From positions 94,898-158,897 of the forward strand of contig NZ_KI271304.1 in the NCBI RefSeq assembly GCF_000469385.1: a DNA stretch of 64,000 nucleotides. Direction: 5' to 3'. This document shows, in pieces, positions 44,902 to 54,800 of this stretch. The first letter of the stretch is position 1, and each line of letters begins with the position of its first letter. The translations under genes and the position numbers were made by a program. Source of the DNA: Leptotrichia sp. oral taxon 879 str. F0557 (GTDB lineage Bacteria > Fusobacteriota > Fusobacteriia > Fusobacteriales > Leptotrichiaceae). The notes under the pieces were generated by a model. The model did no database searches and was not told where the DNA came from. It worked only from the letters and a program-made list of their open reading frames with translations.

Positions 44902-45621
44902 CTACTTTTCAGGATTTTCATTATAATAAAGCTGCGCATATATAAAACTTGCCAAAGACATCGTTAAAATCATAACCCATCCTGAACTTACCTTATTTAA
45001 AATAGGCAAAAATGAAAATGCCATTTTTATAACAAGTGCCAGCAAAACAATTCTTATATATTTAAAATTTTGGCTTAAAGCCATTATTAACATACTGAAA
45101 AATATTGAATAAAGCACAAAATTCATACTAGTCATAAGTGATTCTGGCAATTTTTCACCAAATATTGCTCCAAAAATTGTACCAAAACAGTAGCAAAAAT
45201 ATGGAATTGTATTTACTCCCATCATATACCACGCATTTGTTGCCTTTTTCAATGTCAGATATGTTACAGTTTCATCAGTAAGCCCCACGCCTACCAGAAA
45301 CTTCTGAAAAATAGGAGTTTTTTCACCAAGCTGTCTAAAAATAACAATATTTAACAATAAATATCTTAAATTGATAAGAACAATAGATAAAATCACTTCA
45401 ACTGGAGGCGACTTCATCACATAAAGTACCTTTAACAGTAATGAATGAGCCCCTCCTGCATACATTCCAAACGATGTAAGCCCAATCATTGGCAAAATTT
45501 GGGAAAAACTTTTGGCTGAAATCAGTCCAATTGCAACTCCAAAGGGTATATAGGCAATTCCGATTCCAGTACCGTCTTTTAATCCCTTTAAATAATTTTC
45601 CAGTTTTCTTATTTGTGCCAT
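44902..45621 (-). CDS. azlC: AzlC-family branched-chain amino-acid exporter
   Basis: A 239-residue inner-membrane protein with about seven or eight helices. The family motif AYIPFGVAIGLISAKSF, the SFGMYAGGAHSLLLKVL segment and LRYLLLNIVIFRQL (R of the LN-LR-Y motif) are present. With AzlD it forms a two-component exporter of isoleucine/leucine/valine-type substrates. GGAAGGAA precedes the ATG at some distance. It follows polA by 100 bp on the same strand. Confidence 0.92.
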   Translation of the reverse strand: MAQIRKLENYLKGLKDGTGIGIAYIPFGVAIGLISAKSFSQILPMIGLTSFGMYAGGAHSLLLKVLYVMKSPPVEVILSIVLINLRYLLLNIVIFRQLGEKTPIFQKFLVGVGLTDETVTYLTLKKATNAWYMMGVNTIPYFCYCFGTIFGAIFGEKLPESLMTSMNFVLYSIFFSMLIMALSQNFKYIRIVLLALVIKMAFSFLPILNKVSSGWVMILTMSLASFIYAQLYYNENPEK

Positions 45622-45721
45622 TTTTTGTTCTGATTCCTTCCTTATATAGTATTATTCTAACAATTTCAAAACAATTAGTCAAATATATAATATATATTTC
45701 TATCATATATAAAATATATTA

Positions 45722-48700
45722 TTATTTTAATAATCCCCAATTTTTAGCCACACTTCCATTCGCTTTTAATGGAACTTTCTTAAATTCAACAGTATTTTCC
45801 ATAATTTTTTCAATTTTTTCCATGTATTCCTTAGCAAATTCATCACGAACTTCAAAAATCAGTTCATCGTGAACTTGAAGAAGCATTTTTATATTTTCAT
45901 CATTTTTAAACTCCTCATGAAGTTCAATCATAACTTTTTTTATAATATTTGCCGCTGTTCCTTGAACAACAGTATTTACCGCCATTCTTACAGCCTGTGC
46001 CTGTACATTTTTATTTGTTGAATTAATTCCGTTAATGTATCTTCTCGTACCGTAAAAAGTTTCTACAAAACCGTGAAGCTTAGCCGTTTCTGTCACAATA
46101 TCCAAAAATTTTCTGACTCTCGGATATTCCTCAAAATATGTCGTTATATATTGAGAAGCCTCTTGAACTGTAATCCCTAGTTCCTTCGACAGTCCAAACG
46201 GTGTTTTTCCATACAGGATACTAAAATTAATTACTTTTGCAATACTTCTCTCGTGCCGTGAAATCTCATCTTCTTCGGTTTTGAAAAATATCTTTCTTGC
46301 CGTTAAGTCATGTAAATCCTGATTATCCTGATACGCCTGTACTAAATGCCTGTCTTTTGATAATTCAGCCAGAACTCTCAATTCAATTTGTGAATAATCA
46401 AATGAAATCAAGCTATGCCCTCTCTTTGCAACAAAACCAGTACGAATCCTTATTCCATCATCTGTTCTCACAGGAATATTCTGTAAATTTGGATTTGCTG
46501 ACGAAAGCCGTCCAGTAGATGTCCCATTTTGGTTAAAAGTAGTATGAATCCTTTCCTCTTTATCCGCCAGTTTTGGAATTGGCTCAATGTATGTTGACAA
46601 TAATTTCTTATAAGCCCTGTATTCCAGCAACTTTTTCCCAATCATCCGTTTGTCTTCTGTCAATTCTCCATTGTTTGCAATCATTTCCAGAACTTCCACA
46701 TTTGTTGAATATCCAGTCTTTGTCTTTTTCCCCGACGGAATCTGCAATTTTTCAAACAAAACTTCCCCTAATTGTTGTGGCGAATCAATATTAAATTCTC
46801 CATCAGCAAGTTTATAAATATCACTTTGAAGCATATTTATCTTTTCTTCCAGCTCATTCTGAAATTCACTGAAATATTTTTTATCAATTTTTATTCCAGT
46901 TTCTTCCATTTGTGCCAATACTGGTATTAATCGACTTTCCAGCTTGTCAAATATATTTAGAAACTGCTCATTTTGTAACCTATTTCTAAAAATTGTTTCC
47001 AATTTATAAATAAAGAATGTTCTCTTCGATAAAAACTCACAAACCACATCATCAGAAACATCGCTAAAATCCTTCTTTCTTCGTTCCTTTTTAAATTGCT
47101 CCTCAAAAGTTGCAATCTCAACACCAAACTCATCTAAAATTATTTCCTCGATTTCCTGCAAACTTTCTGTCCCAAGTACATATCTTGCAAGCAAAATATC
47201 AAAATATTCCGTACATTTTATCCCGAATCTCTCTTCATTTATCCCATAAGTTTTTCCACCAACAGAATATCCAAAATACTCACTTTCCCCATTTTTCATA
47301 TACTCTTTCACATTATAGGCAATAATTTCTTTCTCACTCAATAATTTATAAATATCCTCAATATTTTTTTTATTATCTTCCTTTTCATAAGTATTCTCAC
47401 CTAAACTGAACAAGTTAATTTGAACTCCAGCTCCTGATTTTTCGTGATTTTCATTTTGTAAAATATTTTTCAATTCACTATCCAAAAGCACAATATTCGT
47501 TTTTTCATCACAAATAGAAAGTCCAAGCATATTCTCAAAAATTGCTACTTTTTTATCCATTTTCTCAATCACAGAATAAGCATCATTCCAGCTCACAACT
47601 TTTCCATAATTTTTCTCAAAATACACTTTTTCATCTTTAATTTTCTTGGTTTTTTCAGTTTTCTGATTTTCTAGTGCGGTCTCTTCCTGCTTTTTCTTCT
47701 GAGCCTCGTATTCCATTGCCAATTTTTCTTTTAAAACTTGAATTTCATCAATTTTTTTGTCTATTTCTGAATTATGCTCATACTCCACATGCTCATAAAA
47801 ATGTGAAATTCCATCAAAAATCGGATTTTCCTTATCATACTCCAATTCCTGCTTTTCAATTTTTTCTCTTTCAAGTCTCTCTTTTTCCAATTTTTCTTCA
47901 GTAATTTTTTTATTTTTTTCTAAAACTAACTTCTCTTCTTCAGTAAGTTCCTTCTGATTACCGTTTTGCAAGAATCTTTCCTTTTCTTCTTCAACAGCTT
48001 TAAAAAATCTTTTAAAATCAAGCTCTTCATAAAGTTTTAAAAGACTGTCAAAATCCTTTTCCTCAAATTTCAATTTATTTTTATCATATTCAACATCAAG
48101 CTCCCTTTTCACAGTTGCAAGTTCCCGACTTATAAAGGCATTTTCCTTATCAGTTATCAATTTTTCCTTCTGTTTCCCTTTTATTTCGTCAATATTTTCG
48201 TAAATTCCTTCCAAATTTCCATAAGTCGTAATAAGTTTCACTCCATTTTTAGGCCCAATCCCAGCAACTCCCGGAATCCCATCCGACTTATCTCCCATAA
48301 GCCCAAACAAATCAGGAATCTTATCAGGTGTAACTCCCAAATATTCAACTACATCTTCATCCGTCTTTATATGTTTAAATGCAGAATTTTTATCCCCTTT
48401 TCCAAGCAAGGCAATGTTAATTTTTCCATCTACAAGCTGTGCCAAATCCTTATCCCCAGTTATTACAAAAACCTCAATCTGCTCATCTTCATCATTAGAA
48501 AATTTAGTGGCAAAAGTGGCAATAACATCATCCGCTTCCTGCCCAGCTTTCTTATATTTCGGAATTCTATACCCATCCAATACCTTCATAATAGTATCAA
48601 TCTGCATAACCAGTTCTTCAGGCATACTTTCCCTATGTGCCTTATACGTTTCCAGCTCCCCAGTTCTATCCAGCTCACTTCTTTTCACATCTAGACAAGC

Positions 48701-48862
48701 CACTAAATAATCAGGCCTAAACTCCCTAATCACACTTTCCAGCGTATTAATAAACCCAAATGTTGCTCCAGTAGACATTCCGTTACTATTTCTCATTCCC
48801 ATTAGTGCAAAATGACTTCTATACATAATCGCACTCGTATCCAATATAACCGCTCTTTTCAA
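45722..48862 (-). CDS. polA: DNA polymerase I (proofreading-inactive, with a long charged insert)
   Basis: A 1046-residue polymerase, longer than the usual 880-930. Residues 1-300 are the 5'-nuclease (DTSAIMYRSHFA, AGQEADDVIATFA, GDKDLAQLV, FGLMGDKSDGIPGVAGIGPK). About 300-430 is a Lys/Glu coiled-coil insert that accounts for the extra length. About 430-620 is a degenerate 3'-5' exonuclease: the DxE motif reads IFENMLG and the later catalytic aspartates are missing, so there is no proofreading. The polymerase domain is intact with TSTGRLSSANPNLQNIPVR, motif A DYSQIELR (D822), motif B KVINFSILYGKTPFG and motif C QVHDE (D999). The start is TTG at 48862, with GAGGA 9 nt upstream. It fills gaps in replication and repair. 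Confidence 0.95.
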   Translation of the reverse strand: MKRAVILDTSAIMYRSHFALMGMRNSNGMSTGATFGFINTLESVIREFRPDYLVACLDVKRSELDRTGELETYKAHRESMPEELVMQIDTIMKVLDGYRIPKYKKAGQEADDVIATFATKFSNDEDEQIEVFVITGDKDLAQLVDGKINIALLGKGDKNSAFKHIKTDEDVVEYLGVTPDKIPDLFGLMGDKSDGIPGVAGIGPKNGVKLITTYGNLEGIYENIDEIKGKQKEKLITDKENAFISRELATVKRELDVEYDKNKLKFEEKDFDSLLKLYEELDFKRFFKAVEEEKERFLQNGNQKELTEEEKLVLEKNKKITEEKLEKERLEREKIEKQELEYDKENPIFDGISHFYEHVEYEHNSEIDKKIDEIQVLKEKLAMEYEAQKKKQEETALENQKTEKTKKIKDEKVYFEKNYGKVVSWNDAYSVIEKMDKKVAIFENMLGLSICDEKTNIVLLDSELKNILQNENHEKSGAGVQINLFSLGENTYEKEDNKKNIEDIYKLLSEKEIIAYNVKEYMKNGESEYFGYSVGGKTYGINEERFGIKCTEYFDILLARYVLGTESLQEIEEIILDEFGVEIATFEEQFKKERRKKDFSDVSDDVVCEFLSKRTFFIYKLETIFRNRLQNEQFLNIFDKLESRLIPVLAQMEETGIKIDKKYFSEFQNELEEKINMLQSDIYKLADGEFNIDSPQQLGEVLFEKLQIPSGKKTKTGYSTNVEVLEMIANNGELTEDKRMIGKKLLEYRAYKKLLSTYIEPIPKLADKEERIHTTFNQNGTSTGRLSSANPNLQNIPVRTDDGIRIRTGFVAKRGHSLISFDYSQIELRVLAELSKDRHLVQAYQDNQDLHDLTARKIFFKTEEDEISRHERSIAKVINFSILYGKTPFGLSKELGITVQEASQYITTYFEEYPRVRKFLDIVTETAKLHGFVETFYGTRRYINGINSTNKNVQAQAVRMAVNTVVQGTAANIIKKVMIELHEEFKNDENIKMLLQVHDELIFEVRDEFAKEYMEKIEKIMENTVEFKKVPLKANGSVAKNWGLLK

Positions 48863-49025
48863 CTTAATTATTCCTCATTTCTTTTTTTAATTTTAACAAT
48901 ATTTATATTTATATATTTTACCATTTTTTACATTTTTTCTCAAAGCATTTTTTCTTAATTTAATAGAACAGCCTAAATCTTAATAATTTTATTTTATATA
49001 TTCAAATTAGTAATTTTTAATCTAT

Positions 49026-49061
49026 AAAAAGGCTGTACTTAGATTTTATCCTAAGCCAGCC
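49026..49061 (-). terminator. Terminator of the pyrimidine-nucleoside phosphorylase gene
   Basis: On the minus strand GGCTG...CAGCC and CTTAG...CTAAG arms pair with a small internal loop around ATAAAAT, followed by TTTTTAT. Confidence 0.8.
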
Positions 49062-49076
49062 CTTCTTATAAGCAAA

Positions 49077-50381
49077 TTATTCTATTATTTCAAAAATTGC
49101 CTTTGGCTCTTCAACTTTTTCTGATGTTATTACAAATGCATCTATAACCATATTTTTAGATTCGTTCACATTTTTATCATCATTATAGTAAATTTCAGCA
49201 ATTTTTTCATTTTTTTCTATTTTTTCCCCAACTTTTCTAAAGATATTTATTCCAACTGCATGGTCAACTTCATCTTCTTTTTTAGCACGGCCTGCACCAA
49301 TAATCATTGCTGCTTTTCCAATTTCTTCTGTTTTTATTTTTTTTATATATCCTTCATTTTCAGAAAAAATTTCCATTACATATCTAACTTTTGGAAGTAA
49401 TCCATAGTCATTTATAAGGTCTTTGTTTCCACCACTTTCCCCAATAAATTCTGCCAATATCTTTAATGCTGTTCCGTTTTTTATTACTTCATCAATTTTT
49501 TCTTTTGCCTCACTCAATTCTGATATTTCACCTTTTTCTTTCAAGGCAAGTCCTGTAATCGTATAAACAACTTCTTTTACGTCAGAAGCACCATTTCCCT
49601 TTAAAAATTCAATTGCTTCTATAATTTCGTTTGCATTTCCAATTGCATGCCCAAGCGGTTCATCCATATTGCTAAGTACAACCTTAACTTTTCTTCCAGC
49701 ACCTTTTCCAATTTCAATCATTCTTTCAGCCAATTTTTTAGCTTGCCCCAAATCTTTCATAAAGGCTCCATCCCCAACTTTTACATCAAGAATTATAACA
49801 TCTGAATAAATTGCTAATTTCTTACTCATAATACTGCTGGCAATTAACGGAATACTTGGAACAGTTGCAGTCACATCACGTAAAGAATATAGTTTCTTGT
49901 CAAGCGGAACTATCTTGTCGCTGTATCCCATCAGCCCAACTCCAGTTTTATTAGCAATTTTTACAAGTTCCTCTTTTGTCGTTGAAAACTTGAATCCTTT
50001 AATTGACTCAAACTTGTCAATTGTTCCTCCAGTATGCCCAAGTCCTTTTCCAGATAACTTCACATTTCCCATCCCAAGTGCTGATAAAATAGGGGAAAGT
50101 ATTACTGTAACCTTATCTCCAACACCTCCTGTACTATGCTTATCCACAAGAAATCTATCTATCTCATCAAATTTTATCACATCTCCAGAGTCTCTCATTA
50201 CCATTGTAAATTTCAACAGTTCTTCCTGTGTCATATCATTAAAGTAAACTCCCATAAGAAATGCTGACATCTGATAATCAGGAATATTTCCAGCCAAATA
50301 TTCATTTAATAAAAACTCTATCTCTGTATCAGATAGTTTAAGGTTGTCACGTTTTTTCTCAATTATATCAACTGCTCTCAT
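49077..50381 (-). CDS. pdp: Pyrimidine-nucleoside (thymidine) phosphorylase
   Basis: A 434-residue enzyme cleaving uridine, thymidine or deoxyuridine with phosphate. The family signature SGKGLGHTGGTIDKFESI binds phosphate and substrate, and the dimer and glycine-rich DKHSTGGVGDKVTVILSPI is intact. The C-terminal barrel-sandwich domain ends the protein. TTATGAGAG-type starts here: the ATG at 50381 follows GGAGATG. It lies 198 bp after the nucleoside-binding lipoprotein gene on the same strand, suggesting uptake and breakdown of nucleosides. Confidence 0.94.
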   Translation of the reverse strand: MRAVDIIEKKRDNLKLSDTEIEFLLNEYLAGNIPDYQMSAFLMGVYFNDMTQEELLKFTMVMRDSGDVIKFDEIDRFLVDKHSTGGVGDKVTVILSPILSALGMGNVKLSGKGLGHTGGTIDKFESIKGFKFSTTKEELVKIANKTGVGLMGYSDKIVPLDKKLYSLRDVTATVPSIPLIASSIMSKKLAIYSDVIILDVKVGDGAFMKDLGQAKKLAERMIEIGKGAGRKVKVVLSNMDEPLGHAIGNANEIIEAIEFLKGNGASDVKEVVYTITGLALKEKGEISELSEAKEKIDEVIKNGTALKILAEFIGESGGNKDLINDYGLLPKVRYVMEIFSENEGYIKKIKTEEIGKAAMIIGAGRAKKEDEVDHAVGINIFRKVGEKIEKNEKIAEIYYNDDKNVNESKNMVIDAFVITSEKVEEPKAIFEIIE

Positions 50382-50489
50382 AAAATCATCTCCTAAATAT
50401 TTCTTAAACTATGGCTTGGAAATCAAAATATTCCAAATCATAAATTACTAGTCCAATAAAAAATTGTAAATATAAAAAATTAAAGAAAA

Positions 50490-50545
50490 GATAAAAAGGT
50501 TGTAAAAGAATGATATTTAATTTATCAATTCTCAAACAACCATTT
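50490..50545 (-). terminator. Long hairpin terminator after the BMP-family lipoprotein gene
   Basis: GGTTGT (50498-50503) and ACAACC (50536-50541) form the base; AGAATGAT and ATCAATTCT extend the stem inward with one bulge. T-runs occur on both strands. Confidence 0.8.
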
Positions 50546-50579
50546 TTATAAATTTTTGCACTTTGAAAAATATTTATAA

Positions 50580-51620
50580 TTACAATGTAGGTTTCACTTG
50601 AATTTTACCATCTTTAATATCTTGTTTAATTTGTTCAAGACGTTTGATGTTTTCTTCTCCAATTTTATCTTTTGTAAATTCAAAGTTAGTTGTTCCTACT
50701 CCATTTTCCTTGATTCCAAAAACTTGTAATTTTGCTTCAAATTTTCCATCTATAGAAGATTTTACAACATCGAATACTGCATTATCAACATATTTCATCA
50801 TAGACGTCAAAATTATTCCTGGATACAAATTATCTTGGTTAGAATCCACACCAATTCCATAAACATTTTTTTCCTTAACTGCTTGGAATACTCCTAGTCC
50901 ACTTGCTCCAGCAGCATGATAAATAACATCCGCACCTTGTTGGATTAGTGTTTCAGTTTTAGCTTTTGCTGATGCCTGGTCGTTAAATGAGTTGTTTCCT
51001 CCAATGTATACAGGTAAAACTTTAATATCTGGTTTTACGTATCTTGCACCTTGTGTATATCCCGCATAGAATCTTTTAATTAATTCAGATTCGTTTGCAC
51101 CCACAAATCCAATACTTCCTGTTTTATCCATCATTCCAGCCAACGCTCCTACTAAGAATGAACCTTCTTGTTCTTTAAACAAAATAGAAGCAACATTTGG
51201 CAATCCATTTACAGTTTCATCAATTATTGCAAATTTTTGATCAGGGAAAGCTTGAGCTACAGCAACTAATGAATCTTTCATGCTGTATCCAACCGCAATA
51301 ATCAACTCAAATTCTCCAGATTCTGCAAATTGTGTTAAAGCATTCTTTGCTTCTGTTGATGGGTCTTTTGGCTCATATTCTTTAAAAGAAATTCCTAATT
51401 CTTTCTGAGCCTTTTCTAAACCTCTAAAAGTCGCATCATTAAATGATTTGTCACCTTTCCCACCAGTAGAATAAACTACTGCAACAGCCTTTTTAGAATT
51501 TGTTGCATCTGCAGATGTTTTACCATCTTTTACCTGCTCTCCTGTAGCTGGTTTATTTCCACAAGCTACAACTAACATTAATGCAAAAATTACACTAAAA
51601 ATTGTTATAATTTTTTTCAT
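50580..51620 (-). CDS. BMP-family nucleoside-binding lipoprotein (PnrA-like)
   Basis: A 346-residue ABC substrate-binding protein of the Bmp/Med/PnrA family. The signal peptide ends in LVVACGNK. AVVYSTGGKGDKSFNDATFRGLEKAQKELGI, FELIIAVGYSMKDSLVAVAQAFPDQKFAIIDE, and GSIGFVGANESELIKRFYAGYTQGARYVKPDI are diagnostic. It binds purine or pyrimidine nucleosides for an ABC importer whose ATPase and permeases are not next to it here. AGGAGG precedes the ATG. The next gene downstream is the nucleoside phosphorylase, which fits a nucleoside role. Confidence 0.93.
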   Translation of the reverse strand: MKKIITIFSVIFALMLVVACGNKPATGEQVKDGKTSADATNSKKAVAVVYSTGGKGDKSFNDATFRGLEKAQKELGISFKEYEPKDPSTEAKNALTQFAESGEFELIIAVGYSMKDSLVAVAQAFPDQKFAIIDETVNGLPNVASILFKEQEGSFLVGALAGMMDKTGSIGFVGANESELIKRFYAGYTQGARYVKPDIKVLPVYIGGNNSFNDQASAKAKTETLIQQGADVIYHAAGASGLGVFQAVKEKNVYGIGVDSNQDNLYPGIILTSMMKYVDNAVFDVVKSSIDGKFEAKLQVFGIKENGVGTTNFEFTKDKIGEENIKRLEQIKQDIKDGKIQVKPTL

Positions 51621-51810
51621 TTTCTCCTCCTAAAAATTTTTATTTTCTTATGTTTTATTATACCCTATTTTTTTAAATTTTAAAATAGTGTCTCATAAAT
51701 TTTTCAAAAATTTTTTAAGTATACTAAAATTTCTTTAAAATTATAAAGACTTTTTTTATATTAAGTTGATAAAATCAGATAACTCTAAAATTTTATAATA
51801 TTTTTATCAT

Positions 51811-51860
51811 AAAAAATCGGAAGACAATCTATACTTTTTAAACAATTCTTCCGATCTTTT
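51811..51860 (-). terminator. Terminator of the autotransporter gene
   Basis: ATCGGAAGA (51816-51824) and TCTTCCGAT (51847-51855) form a perfect 9-bp stem; six T follow on the minus strand. Confidence 0.85.
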
Positions 51861-51889
51861 ATGTTTATCATTCTAAAATAATCAAACTA

Positions 51890-54800
51890 TTAGTAAATAG
51901 CTCTAAATCCAATTCCACCTCTAGTATTTTTTCCTTTTATATCGTATCCAGCATTTAGCGTTATTCCAAATTTTGTATTATCTATCCCTACTTTTAAATC
52001 GAATTTTCCATTTCCATCTCTATCTTCTTTTTCCCCTCTTATTCCAAACCAGTCTGCTTGTGTACCTCTTACTCTTCCTTTATTGTTTTTTGTTTTTCCT
52101 AATTCGTTTTCATAAGACGCTGTTAATCCTATTGATAAATTAGTTCTTACTGCCAATGGCTGAATATATTTAAATTCTGCTCCAATTTCTGGTTTTACTG
52201 AAATATAATCATTTCCTTTTACTTCCAGCTTCATTTGTCCACTTCTTTCTTTTATGCTATTAAATCTTCCATATTCCATTTTTATTGAGCCATATGGACG
52301 TAAGTGTATTTTCTCGCTCATTCTTATGTCATATTCCAGTTCATTTTTAATTGCCATACCATAAGAATTATAATTTGAACTTGCTTCAAACACATCATCT
52401 ACAACTAAATATTTCCGATTCATTTCATTAATTCCAGTAAATATATCTCCTGATATTCTCCATTTTAATACTCCGTTATAATCAGAACTTGGTGATATTG
52501 TCTTGAAAATCCCTGCTTTAACCATTGTTTGCTTCTCTTTTGAATGTCCAATATCTTTAAATTTAAATTTATTTGTTACAGCTCCAGCATACCAGCCAAC
52601 TGAATTTCCAAGTTTTAGCGTTTCATTTTCATGAACATAGGCTACACCATAGGCATTACTTGTATAATTAATTATTCCAGCTGTATCTGAATTATACTCA
52701 TTCCTCATTCCAAATATCTTAATTTTGCTATTTTGTTTTGATGGATTTCTCCAATCTTTTTGTAAATGTTCAAATTCTTTATTTAAAGTATTTCCCGTCG
52801 AATTAATTCTTTGCTGAAGATTTCCATATTGATGTCCCATCATTTCATCAAATGCTTGATACAATAGAATTTCTTCGTTGTTCCCAATTGAATTTAGCTT
52901 TGTAAATATTTCTCTTTCTCTACTTCCTAAAGCATTTACACCGTATCTTTGTTCCAATCCATCTGCAAAATTGTATGTATCTGTACTTTTTACAGGCGTT
53001 GATTCTCTACCAGCCCATGCTGTATAAGGCACTTTTGCCAAGTATAGGCTTGTTATTCTGTTTGTTCCTAATTCTAGTGTCGGGGTAGCCATCCATGTCA
53101 ATGAAGATGAATAAACAGTCCATTTTATATTTGGGTTATTTTCCATTGCATTTCTATAGGTATCCAATATTCTTGGATCATTTATCAGGATATATTTACT
53201 ATTTGTAATTTCTGCTGCTTCGGTACCAATTATTAAATCCGCCTCACTTGTTAGATTTTCCAAACCATTTATTACATTTGTAAAGCTTATTCCAGAAGTG
53301 TTTACATACATTCCGATACTTGAAGCTGATACTGATATTGGATTTCTAGCTTCCGTATTTATGACTACTGGTATTTGAGGAACTCCATTTACGGTAATTG
53401 TAGCAGATAAAACTCCAGATGGTGCTGTAACTATAAGTCCCCCTAGTTCTTTTCCTGTATCTGGTGTTGTAAATGGGACTACAGTCCTGTTTATATCTGT
53501 TTCACCATTTACCGTTATATTTCCGTAATTAATTACCGTTCCACCTTTTAAATAAACTCCTTTACCATTTCTAGCATTTATATTTATTGTACCAGTATTA
53601 TTAAGTGTAGAACCTTCTCCCAGATAAACTCCAACAACATTACGATAAGTTCCAGGTCCAGTAGTTATTGTACCACTATTCACAGCTGCCGCCCCATCTG
53701 TAACATAAATTCCTGTTGTATTGTTTTCGTTTAGATTGATTATTGCTGTATTTGTTGCTGTACTTCCAGAACCACTTGCATACAATCCAATTCCACTTTT
53801 ACCATTTACATTAATCGTTCCTCTATTTACAACATTTCCAGTATCTGTTGTCCCATATCCTGCACCCATTCCTACTGAATAAAGCTTATTCACTACATCA
53901 GAAGCACCTACATTGATTATACCTGTATTTGTCGCAGTTCCTCCTCTAATACTGTAAATTGCAACACTTCCTTTACCACTTGATAGATTTATATTTCCAT
54001 TATTTATTACTGTTCCTGCTGAATAAATCCCGTAATTCTCTTCTCCTGTTGATGTAATATTTGTATTATTCAAAATTAATCCAGCTGTATCATTTGAATA
54101 AACATACACATTTTTATTTTCAAGTCCTACATTTGCTATATTTGAAGTTATTTTATTTCCTGTTCCAACATTTACAAATCCGAATGAATTATCTCCAATT
54201 TCAAAAGAAGTTGCCATATTTGTTATATTTTGACTAGTTCCTACTGTGTAAACTCCTACTGCTTCATCTGTTCCAGTTGTGATTTTTCCATTAGTTAAAC
54301 TTATATCACCATTTTGAGAATAGATTCCAATTCCAGCATTTCCAACATTTAGTTTTCCACTGTTTTTAGCTTCGTATCCATAAATTCCAATTGAATTTTT
54401 TCCAATATTTAATACCCCTGTATTCTCAAGAGTTGCAGCTTTATTATTAGTGTATAATCCTACATTGGGATTATTGATTACAGCTGAATCCGATAACGTT
54501 ATAATTCCACTATTTCTAGCTTTGTATGCTGATGTTCCTGAAGCATAGATTCCAGTATTTCTATCACCTGTTAGTTCTATTTTTCCCACATTTTCAACTA
54601 TTGTCCCAGCGGCAAGTGATGAATCAGGCTTGTATGACATTGCAACTGAGTCAGTCTGAAAAAGCTGAATAATTCCACTATTTTTCATAGCCTGTGTCGT
54701 AGAGCCTTCCGAATACATTCCTATTGAATTAGTTCCTATTGATATTTTACCAATATTTTCAAGCAAAGAATCACCTACTCCGTACATTGCAGTTGATTTA

